Shown piece after piece: positions 1 through 5,819 of a stretch of DNA of 28,119 bases. The DNA is taken from positions 1 through 28,119 of the forward strand of contig DELD01000020.1 in NCBI GenBank assembly GCA_002354205.1, read 5' to 3'. The stretch is from Micavibrio sp. UBA2705 (GTDB lineage: Bacteria > Pseudomonadota > Alphaproteobacteria > Micavibrionales > Micavibrionaceae). Made by a program: the position numbers and the translations under genes. Within the stretch, counting starts at the first letter, position 1, and each line of letters starts with the position of its first letter. A model generated the notes under the pieces. It did not search any database. It saw only the letters and a list, made by a program, of their open reading frames with translations, and was not told the origin of the DNA.

Positions 1-31
1 TTGCTATCTCCAAATTTTTAGAAGTCGCCAT
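1..31 (-). CDS. 5' end of an unidentified gene running off the left edge
   Basis: An ATG at 29-31 on the minus strand opens a frame MATSKNLEIA that continues past position 1. An AGGGA ribosome-binding sequence lies about 8 bases upstream of it. It would be the next gene downstream of leucine dehydrogenase, separated from it by a terminator hairpin. Only ten codons are visible, so no function can be suggested. The start site is the only evidence. Confidence 0.4.
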   Translation of the reverse strand, partial: MATSKNLEIA

Positions 32-108
32 TTTAAATATCCCTGTTCTTATTATTATTTTTTTTATATATACACTTTAAAAGAGCGCGTCAACAGTTTA
101 TGTAAACC

Positions 109-146
109 AAAAAGTGCAAACGCGGCAGAATACCCGCCGCGCTTGC
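109..146 (-). terminator. Rho-independent terminator after leucine dehydrogenase
   Basis: Arms at 116-126 and 136-146 pair over 11 bp with one mismatch around a 9-base loop. On the minus strand the hairpin is followed by ACTTTTTGG. It starts 25 bases after the leucine dehydrogenase stop codon. Confidence 0.75.
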
Positions 147-170
147 ATGATTAAAAATCAAAACTATTAT

Positions 171-1307
171 TTAAGAATTTGCTGCGTGTTTCATATCACC
201 CGCGCTGAGAAATATTTCCTCCGCTAGCTGATCCGCCGCCGCGCCCACAGGCAAATTATGTTGCTTAGCGTAATCAAAAATCTTCATTGTGACATTTTCA
301 ATTTCTGATACGTGGTTTTTTAAATTCTCTTCATTCAGCGCGTAAGGCATAGGGTTTTCCGTCAATTGGAAAAACTCATAACCAACACACATTACGCCAC
401 CCGAATTAATCACATAATCTGGCGCATATAGAATGCCTTTATCATGCAGCATTTGGTCATGTCTGTGGCGCTGCAACTGATTATTCGCGGCCCCTGCAAT
501 GACTTTGCATTTCAGACGTTCGATGGTTTCATCATTCACCGTTGCGCCCAAGGCACATGGCGCGTAAACATCAACGGGCATATCATATATATCATCCAAG
601 CCAACAACGTGAACATTTGAAAATTCACTTTTTGCCTTTTCAAGAACCTCTTGATTAACATCAGTGACGAATAATGCCGCGCCAGCGTCATCAAGGAAAC
701 GGCATAAATCATAACCAACAGATCCCAAGCCCTGCACAGCGACCTTCAGACCGGCAACATCCTGACGCTTTAATTGATACTTCACAGCCGCTTTTAGCCC
801 GCAATACACCCCAAAAGCCGTATATGGTGATGGGTTGCCACCGACGGGGTTTTCGACCCGCGCCTGCAATACTGACAAAGGAAGCCCTGCAACAAACTTT
901 GTGTTTTTGGAAATCGATTCCATATTCTCTTCAGACGTACCAACATCTTCCGCCGTGATGTAACTGCCGCCCATATACTCAACAGCCTCGCCCATCGCTT
1001 CAAATAAAGCGGGTGTTTTATCACTGCGTGGGTTGCCAATAATAACTGATTTACCGCCACCTAAAGGCAAACCTGCCAAGGCTGACTTATACGTCATACC
1101 GCGTGAAAGGCGTAGCACATCCTCAATAGCATGTTGCTGCGTTTCATATGGATTCATGCGGCAGCCACCAAGCGATGGCCCTAAATTCGTATTATGGACG
1201 GATATAATCGCCTTAAGCCCCGCCGCTTCATGTTCAAAATAAACCACGCGTTCATGGTTGTGGTAATGTTCATTCTCTTTAACGTCTAATTCTTTTGCAA
1301 CCAACAT
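171..1307 (-). CDS. leuDH: Leucine dehydrogenase (Glu/Leu/Phe/Val dehydrogenase family)
   Basis: The enzyme reversibly deaminates branched-chain L-amino acids with NAD+ to 2-oxo acids and ammonia in the cytoplasm, linking leucine, valine and isoleucine breakdown to nitrogen supply. The N-terminal catalytic domain carries the PLGGGKS motif at residues 81-87 with the catalytic lysine (about K86), followed by TAEDVGT at 118-124. The NAD-binding Rossmann domain shows GLGSVG at 193-198. The length of 378 residues is close to the usual 350-370 for leucine dehydrogenases and shorter than the 410-450 of glutamate dehydrogenases. The ATG at 1307 is preceded by AGGGAG at good spacing. The gene appears monocistronic, with its own promoter (1371-1399) and terminator (109-146). 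A valine or phenylalanine preference cannot be excluded from the sequence. Confidence 0.92.
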   Translation of the reverse strand: MLVAKELDVKENEHYHNHERVVYFEHEAAGLKAIISVHNTNLGPSLGGCRMNPYETQQHAIEDVLRLSRGMTYKSALAGLPLGGGKSVIIGNPRSDKTPALFEAMGEAVEYMGGSYITAEDVGTSEENMESISKNTKFVAGLPLSVLQARVENPVGGNPSPYTAFGVYCGLKAAVKYQLKRQDVAGLKVAVQGLGSVGYDLCRFLDDAGAALFVTDVNQEVLEKAKSEFSNVHVVGLDDIYDMPVDVYAPCALGATVNDETIERLKCKVIAGAANNQLQRHRHDQMLHDKGILYAPDYVINSGGVMCVGYEFFQLTENPMPYALNEENLKNHVSEIENVTMKIFDYAKQHNLPVGAAADQLAEEIFLSAGDMKHAANS

Positions 1308-1370
1308 ATCTTGGCTCCCTGTTTTAAATATTACGCAAGGCCTAACACTGACCTAAAAGATCTTGCACCT

Positions 1371-1399
1371 TATATATATGATGTTTATCAGATGAACAA
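1371..1399 (-). promoter_or_regulatory. Candidate sigma-70-type promoter of leucine dehydrogenase
   Basis: On the minus strand TTGTTC (1399-1394) and TATATA (1376-1371) are 17 bases apart. The -10 box lies about 65 bases upstream of the ATG at 1307. The -35 box is weak (3 of 6 matches). The placement just after an upstream terminator supports an independent transcript. Confidence 0.4.
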
Positions 1400-1411
1400 T
1401 CGTGCAGCGCA

Positions 1412-1448
1412 CAAAAAATCGCCGCTTTCAGTTAAAAACTGAAGCGGC
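1412..1448 (-). terminator. Rho-independent terminator upstream of leucine dehydrogenase
   Basis: On the minus strand GCCGCTTCAGTT pairs with AACTGAAAGCGGC (one bulged base) around a TTT loop at 1421-1448, followed by GATTTTTTGT. It ends a transcript coming from the sua5 side, about 250 bases after the sua5 stop codon. The other strand has no T-run. Confidence 0.7.
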
Positions 1449-1698
1449 AAGTTCATGGGTACCAGAATGGAAACGTAAAAAACTGTGTGAAACGAAATAT
1501 ACGAAACGTCTGCTTATCTTCTATTAACTCTATCTATTATTATTGCGACCAACTTAACCTAAACCTAAAACCTTATCTTTAAAGCAGCAACCTCACGCAC
1601 TGCCTTTGAAAACCTTATAGTTCTAATTTACATAAAATTTTACATAACTGCAAACAACTCCCGCAAACCATTGATATACAACATAAATAATGGTGTTA
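1449..1698 (-). other. Intergenic stretch between sua5 and leucine dehydrogenase; possible small transcript
   Basis: The gap from 1308 to 1698 has no convincing gene. Its left part holds the leucine dehydrogenase promoter and the terminator at 1412-1448. The right part is an AT-rich 250-base stretch downstream of sua5. It contains a promoter-like pair on the minus strand, TTGCAG (1653-1648) and TAAATT (1630-1625), 17 bases apart. A transcript from there would be about 200 bases long and end at the hairpin. It could be a small RNA or simply the sua5 3' untranslated region. Confidence 0.25.
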
Positions 1699-2682
1699 TT
1701 ATTTTCGCGCGGCGCGGGTTAAACGGTCATTAATCGCAATGCCGAGCCCTGTATTAGGGATACTCATCACCGCAATTTTGCTAAACCCCGCGTCATCAAG
1801 GCGGCGCAGATAAGCGAATAAATGGCTAGCGGCTTGGTATAAATCACCATTTTCACTTAAGTTCAGCATTTGCCCTTGCGGTAAATCCTTAGCAAAGCCG
1901 CCACCTTTAACGCCCATAAACTTTAAAGAGCCAAAACCGAGCAGAGCTTCATCCGCCGCCACATCAACCGCATTTAAACGTAAATCTGCATTCGGCGCAT
2001 AATGCTTCAAAAGCTGCCCTGGAGATGTCGGCGCCTCTGGATTGCCGTAGCCAACCTCCGGCGTAAGCCCTTCTACCTGCGCGATATCATCCGCCGTTAT
2101 CGTACCAGGGCGCAAAATAACAGGCAGAGCTCCGCTTAAATCTAAGATCGTGGATTCGAGGCCTTCTGTGCAATTCCCACCGGACAAAATCATATCCACC
2201 TTATCGCCGAGCGATTGGGCAACATGTATCGGCGCCGTCGGGCTGATTGTCCCCGATGCATTTGCCGATGGCGCAGCAAGCGGCAAGCCGCAAGTGTTTA
2301 ATAATTGCTGCGCAATAGGATGTGCAGGGCAGCGTACACCAATTGTGGGCAAGCCCGCGCTCACCAGTTCTGAAATTTCACAATTTTCCTTTTTAGGCAA
2401 AATTAGTGTCAATGGGCCAGGCCAGAAATGGTCCGCATATTTACGCGCGCGCGCATCAAATACAACATGATCTTCTGCCTGAGCGATCGAAGCCACATGG
2501 ACAATTAAAGGGTTAATCTGCGGGCGACCTTTCGCGGCGAATATCCGTGCCACAGCCTGCCCATCAAATGCATTGGCAGCAAGCCCATAAACCGTTTCCG
2601 TTGGCATTGCCACAAGCCCGCCCGAATTTAACAACTCAGCCGCTTTTTTAATATTCTCACTATTTGCCATTTGAATACCCAT
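1699..2682 (-). CDS. sua5: Threonylcarbamoyl-AMP synthase, Sua5 type
   Basis: This enzyme makes threonylcarbamoyl-AMP from threonine, bicarbonate and ATP, the first step of the t6A37 modification of tRNAs that read ANN codons. The YrdC/Sua5 core covers about residues 8-200: GGLVAMPTETVYGL (21-34), KGRPQINPL (51-59) and PSANASG near 138-144. The linker SPGQLLKHYAP introduces the C-terminal Sua5 domain, so this is the long Sua5 form (327 residues) and not the short TsaC. The start is uncertain: ATG at 2682 has no clear ribosome-binding site, and ATG at 2670 (protein beginning MANSENIKKA) fits family N-termini as well. A damaged, diverged second copy of the 5' part lies at 4716-4813. The region at 2683-2815 is shared with the divergent paralog family. 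Confidence 0.92.
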   Translation of the reverse strand: MGIQMANSENIKKAAELLNSGGLVAMPTETVYGLAANAFDGQAVARIFAAKGRPQINPLIVHVASIAQAEDHVVFDARARKYADHFWPGPLTLILPKKENCEISELVSAGLPTIGVRCPAHPIAQQLLNTCGLPLAAPSANASGTISPTAPIHVAQSLGDKVDMILSGGNCTEGLESTILDLSGALPVILRPGTITADDIAQVEGLTPEVGYGNPEAPTSPGQLLKHYAPNADLRLNAVDVAADEALLGFGSLKFMGVKGGGFAKDLPQGQMLNLSENGDLYQAASHLFAYLRRLDDAGFSKIAVMSIPNTGLGIAINDRLTRAARK

Positions 2683-2746
2683 CTGCGTAATAAATGAAAT
2701 TTAAGCACAAAAAGCAAGCGCCTTATTTTATAATTACATAACGCGC

Positions 2747-2808
2747 TTGACTTCTTTACATAAAAGTCGTAAAACGCTATAAAATAGGCCGAATAAAAGA
2801 ACAGGGGC
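2747..2808 (+). promoter_or_regulatory. Candidate promoter and ribosome-binding site of the first paralog
   Basis: TTGACT at 2747-2752 and TAAAAC at 2770-2775 are 17 bases apart. An AGGGGC ribosome-binding sequence at 2803-2808 precedes the ATG at 2816. The 133-base gap is divergent and must also hold the sua5 start signals. Confidence 0.45.
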
Positions 2809-2815
2809 TCAAAAA

Positions 2816-3535
2816 ATGTCATATATCAAAAACAAACTAAGCAAGAAAGACACAGCAAAAAACACTGCTGCGAGAATACAGCAGGAGCAAAAAGATGCCG
2901 CGCGCGCAGAGCGCCGTGCACTCAAGGACAGCAAAAAAGAAGATAAGCGCCTGCAAAAAATTGACAATATGCTTAGCGATATATTCAACACGCTCAGCCA
3001 AGACCTTGATATTTCCGTCCTCGCATTAGAAAAATCAGACGGCGCCCTCACCCAATGGGTTGGTGGCGCGAATTCCTTAACTGGCGTTGTTAAAAACGGT
3101 TTCGGCCTTGCAGCAAAGAATATTGGCAGCCTCACCATTGCACAAATCGAAAGCAATACAGCTTATCAAAACTACAAACACATCATGGGTAATGAAGGCT
3201 ATGAGGTTGAAGTGACAAATGCATGGGGCGCTGAAGATTTAACCGTCAATAAATGCGGCACAACCGTGAGCACCTCCATAGCCGCGACATGTCTAATGTC
3301 AGGATTCCCTCCTATTCAGTTTATTGGCGGCGCTGCTTTTGGTATATCGGCGCTTTATAACATCGCGGCCACCAACTGGAACACAGCGCATTTCACCTTG
3401 CAATTAACAGAAAAAAAACCTGTCGCTTTGCTTGAGTATATGCCGGTACAAAATGACATCGCAAATTTACTCTCACAGCTTGATGAACAAAAAGCGCCAC
3501 AAAAAGTTAAAGCCAGACAGCCGATTATTAAATAA
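2816..3535 (+). CDS. Unrecognised paralog family protein, copy 1
   Basis: I do not recognise this 239-residue family. A lysine/arginine/glutamate-rich segment (about 1-50) that may form a coiled coil is followed by VGGANSL (82-88), a charged middle with AYQNYKHIMGNEGYEVEV (116-133), and a hydrophobic, glycine-rich stretch (about 149-185). That stretch contains SGFPP at 162-166 and could form one or two membrane segments. A soluble tail ends in QPIIK. There is no signal peptide. Copies 2 (3553-4185) and 3 (5033-5762) share these landmarks in the same order and the C-terminal I/L-I-K. Copies 1 and 2 also share the 15 bases coding SGFPP (3299-3313 and 3934-3948). Copy 2 follows 17 bases after this gene, so the two are probably co-transcribed. 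The function is unknown; a membrane-associated role is only an inference. Confidence 0.75.
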   Translation: MSYIKNKLSKKDTAKNTAARIQQEQKDAARAERRALKDSKKEDKRLQKIDNMLSDIFNTLSQDLDISVLALEKSDGALTQWVGGANSLTGVVKNGFGLAAKNIGSLTIAQIESNTAYQNYKHIMGNEGYEVEVTNAWGAEDLTVNKCGTTVSTSIAATCLMSGFPPIQFIGGAAFGISALYNIAATNWNTAHFTLQLTEKKPVALLEYMPVQNDIANLLSQLDEQKAPQKVKARQPIIK

Positions 3536-3552
3536 CGCAAAGGATTACTCAA

Positions 3553-4185
3553 ATGACCACAATAGAAGACGCATTAAACAAACAAAACGTAATTACCGAT
3601 GGGGAAATCTCTAAAGTTTTTCGCCGCCTGATTGCAAATAATAAAATTTCAGACAAAGCCGTAGTCAACAAACAAGGCGAACTACAGCAAAATGTCGGCG
3701 TACCGAACAGCCTCAGCGAATATTTTAAACGCTGCGCTAATATTGGCGTGAAGCACATTCCGACCCTAACAGAAGCACAAATTTTACAAAATGAAGACTT
3801 CAAAACCTACCGCGCCCAGTTAAATGCCCAAGGCTATGACGTCGAAATTCAAAGCACAGAAGCAAGCACCGTCGCGAAACGCGCAAGCATAGTTTCAACC
3901 GCCTTTAAAGGCCTTACAATAGGGAGCTTATTATCAGGATTCCCTCCTGCAATGGCTTTTGGCGGCATCTTATGTGGCGGCCTTAACATAATGGCGGAAG
4001 CTGTCACTTTTTCTACAGCCGCACGCATAGGCTTACAGATCAAGAAGCTTGATCGCGTCGCCCTCCCTGCGTCTGCCTCGCAAGACACGCAGCAAGCCGA
4101 GGCCAATGCACTGTTAGAGGAAATAAACCAACAGAGCACTACACCGCTCAAAAGCGCACAAAAACACCATGCGCTAATTAAATAA
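3553..4185 (+). CDS. Unrecognised paralog family protein, copy 2
   Basis: This 210-residue protein is the second member of the local family. It lacks most of the basic N-terminal segment of copy 1. It keeps VGVPNSL (48-54), then EDFKTYRAQLNAQGYDVEI (81-99), a hydrophobic glycine-rich region (about 111-150) with SGFPP at 128-132, and a polar tail ending HALIK. An AAGGAT sequence lies just upstream of the ATG. The gene sits 17 bases after copy 1 and is followed by a terminator at 4204-4229, so copies 1 and 2 form a two-gene transcript. Sequence drift between copies is large outside the landmarks, which argues for old duplication or separate acquisition. No known domain was recognised. Confidence 0.72.
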   Translation: MTTIEDALNKQNVITDGEISKVFRRLIANNKISDKAVVNKQGELQQNVGVPNSLSEYFKRCANIGVKHIPTLTEAQILQNEDFKTYRAQLNAQGYDVEIQSTEASTVAKRASIVSTAFKGLTIGSLLSGFPPAMAFGGILCGGLNIMAEAVTFSTAARIGLQIKKLDRVALPASASQDTQQAEANALLEEINQQSTTPLKSAQKHHALIK

Positions 4186-4203
4186 ACTTCAAACAATAGG
4201 AAA

Positions 4204-4229
4204 GCCGCTCAGATAAGCGGCTTTTCTTT
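4204..4229 (+). terminator. Rho-independent terminator of the copy 1-copy 2 transcript
   Basis: GCCGCT (4204-4209) pairs with AGCGGC (4216-4221) around a six-base loop, flanked by AAA and TTTTCTTT. It lies 18 bases after the stop codon of copy 2. Confidence 0.75.
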
Positions 4230-4230
4230 A

Positions 4231-4516
4231 TTACGCGTTCAGCCACTGCGTATTCGCGATGACTTCTTCCCATGCATCGGATGTTTCTATTTCCGGCTCA
4301 TAGGAAAAACGCCCCCCCAAATAAAGATACTCAACATCAAAAGGGTCAAATAAAGGTTTTGATACTTTGCAATATCCGCAGATTTCCCTTAAACGCGCCT
4401 GTCACTTACTCTGGATGAGGGAGTTCTCCTCCCTCACGTGATAAACACTGCCAACTTACATTAAAGTCTCTCAGGGCCTTGTTTGCAATATCATCCGTTG
4501 ATTCTATCACCTTCAT
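4231..4516 (-). pseudogene. Broken minus-strand ORF of unknown family
   Basis: Two adjacent minus-strand frames look like pieces of one small gene. The first runs from the ATG at 4516 to a stop at 4406 (36 residues, MKVIESTDDIANKALRD at its start). The second is open from 4401 to a TAA at 4231-4233 (56 residues, with CGYC near its start and ending TQWLNA). They are in different frames, and only a 7-base stop-containing stretch separates them, so a single-base frameshift would explain the break. The rejoined protein would have about 92 residues. The second piece also contains a run of seven G on the coding strand. I do not recognise the family; it is not sdhB. It lies downstream of the sdhA' remnant on the same strand. 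Confidence 0.4.
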
Positions 4517-4555
4517 TATCTTGCCCCAGCCTATAGCTGCGTACCATAGCGCCGC

Positions 4556-4708
4556 TTAATATACGCGTTTCTTCGGTGGAATGACTTCGCATTCATCGGT
4601 GAGTGTTTTCATCACCACAGGGCGGTCGCCTAATGTAACTTTGCCTTCTGCGCTGACGCGTGAAGTGGAGTGTTTCATCCATTTATCATCATCGCGCTCA
4701 GGGTAATC
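4556..4708 (-). pseudogene. sdhA': Remnant of the sdhA 3' end
   Basis: These 153 bases align without gaps to the 3' end of the intact sdhA (5820-5972), including the stop codon. I count ten substitutions by eye, about 93 percent identity. Nine of the ten are synonymous; the exception changes Ala to Glu shortly before the PPKKRVY terminus. The similarity ends abruptly near 4709, upstream of which (on the minus strand) lies the sua5 remnant. With no start and only 50 codons it cannot be functional. Confidence 0.9.
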
Positions 4709-4715
4709 TCAAAAG

Positions 4716-4813
4716 TTGTTCGCCGCGTATATGCGCGCAATGACACGCGGATCCAACGCGTTGGGCGCTAAGCCCATAAACCGTCTCTGTAGGGATCGCC
4801 ACAAGTCCCCCTA
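4716..4813 (-). pseudogene. sua5': Remnant of a sua5 5' region
   Basis: Read on the minus strand this encodes GGLVAIPTETVYGL, then after a one-base shift NALDPRVIARIYAAN. This matches residues 21-50 of the intact Sua5 (GGLVAMPTETVYGL...NAFDGQAVARIFAAK). The second half is a plausible Sua5 sequence in its own right, so the source was a diverged but functional sua5. The first 20 codons are missing. The frame ends in a stop where the sdhA remnant begins. Bases just beyond (about 4818-4850) still resemble the spacer upstream of the intact sua5 (2710-2745), for example the shared AAAAGCAAGC. Confidence 0.8.
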
Positions 4814-5032
4814 AACGGGAAAAGCAAGCCCCTTCCAATGACTTACATAATGAGTGTTAGATTCAATGAAGGTAATGGGCAGAATTATAGGCGACGCAGC
4901 AGGGCTTTATGTTGCATTTACACATGATATAGTAAGCGACATGAAAGTGGCTGCGTTTTTTAGTTGACATAACAAAAATCCTGCGGTACGAGTTATGTCA
5001 ACTAAAAAGCCCGCTCGGAGGGAGCCAAGAAA
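4814..5032 (+). promoter_or_regulatory. Leader of the third paralog with a 17-bp perfect inverted repeat
   Basis: The first part is a degraded copy of the sua5 upstream spacer. At 4957-4973 TTTTTAGTTGACATAAC is repeated perfectly in inverted orientation at 4992-5008, with an 18-base loop. The left arm contains a consensus -35 box, TTGACA (4964-4969). Seventeen bases later TACGAG (4987-4992) is a weak -10 candidate at the loop end. A strong GGAGGGAG ribosome-binding sequence ends at 5023, before the ATG at 5033. The repeat could be an operator over the promoter or a leader hairpin. No T-run follows, so it is not a terminator. Confidence 0.5.
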
Positions 5033-5762
5033 ATGATTAAGCAAGAACTAGTAACATTAAAAGAAACTGAGCAAGCTGCTCAAACTGCAAAAGAACAGCG
5101 TGAATATAAGATTCTCACGAAGATATTTAATAATTTAGTAGCTGATCCGAAACGTACAGCGACCGCCATACATAAACAATATGGTAAACTTAGCCTTAGC
5201 GTTGGCTCAGCAAATACGCTCAAAGAATTTTTCGAAGGGGGATGTGGTATCGTAAAAAATCCATTCTTTTCGCCAGAAAAATCACAAATTGAACAGCTCC
5301 CAGCATTCCAGCAATATAAGGCTGCCCTTGATGTAGAAGGATTTGATGTAAACGTCTCATATGCCAAAGGCTACGACACCAGCGCAAAAATTCGTGTAAT
5401 TACAAACCGCCTAGGCCCTGTAATTCTGGGCGCAGGGCTTATCACAATGTCCCCCATCGCTATAGTTGGCGCAGCCCTCTTAACTGCAGGGAGTGCTGTA
5501 TGCACAGCGTTTCTAGCGCTCGATCAGTGTTTGCAGGATAAGTACTACACCCCAGAGCCCCCCCCCAGAGCATGCTCACATAATGCTTACGGTTCGTGAA
5601 CGCAAGCCACTATCGGAGGCCTTCGCCCTTAAAAATAAGTGCGATAACCAACAAGCGGAGCCCCTCGCTTTAGAAAAGAAAGCCGTACAGCCACTAGGCA
5701 TCATGGCCGAGCTAAACAAAATGGGAGCACAACAAGCGCAAAAACAAATGATTATCAAATAA
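5033..5762 (+). pseudogene. Unrecognised paralog family protein, copy 3, frameshifted at a C9 tract
   Basis: The open frame from 5033 ends at 5599 (188 residues). Shared family landmarks are VGSANTL (57-63), AFQQYKAALDVEGFDVNV (91-108) and a hydrophobic region (about 128-163). After a run of nine C (5558-5566) the reading frame turns into an unrelated short tail. The +1 frame from that tract continues without a stop to TAA at 5760-5762, ending KQMIIK like the tails of copies 1 and 2. Removing one C would give about 242 residues, close to the 239 of copy 1. The gene is therefore disrupted by a single base, either a true pseudogene, a phase-variable gene or a sequencing error. The start has a strong ribosome-binding site. 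Confidence 0.8.
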
Positions 5763-5765
5763 CTA

Positions 5766-5800
5766 TAAAAAAACCGCTTAAACAGTTAAGCGGTTTTTTT
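5766..5800. terminator. Bidirectional terminator between the third paralog and sdhA
   Basis: AAACCGCTTAA (5771-5781) pairs perfectly with TTAAGCGGTTT (5786-5796), with a T-run on the plus side and an A-run (T-run on the minus strand) on the other. It serves the paralog on the plus strand and sdhA on the minus strand. It also shows that sdhA is the last gene of its transcript. Confidence 0.85.
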
Positions 5801-5819
5801 ATTCTCAAATCTTTGGTAC

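Noticed and set aside
1388..1456. A 22-residue minus-strand ORF upstream of leucine dehydrogenase with five leucines, suggesting a leader-peptide attenuator.
   Set aside because: It runs through the terminator hairpin and ends inside the likely promoter of leucine dehydrogenase, has no ribosome-binding sequence, and the hairpin better serves as terminator for the upstream unit.
4231..4516. The broken ORF as a remnant of sdhB.
   Set aside because: It lacks the cysteine clusters of the SdhB iron-sulfur sites; the single CGYC does not match them.
4957..5008. The 17-bp inverted repeat as a Rho-independent terminator or as an invertible promoter.
   Set aside because: No T-run follows on either strand in the right place, and the 18-base loop is too short for known DNA invertases; no recombinase gene is nearby.
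4186..5032. An insertion sequence as the source of the rearranged region.
   Set aside because: No transposase fragment, terminal repeats with target duplication or integrase was found; the region is explained by remnants of sdhA, sua5 and one broken ORF.
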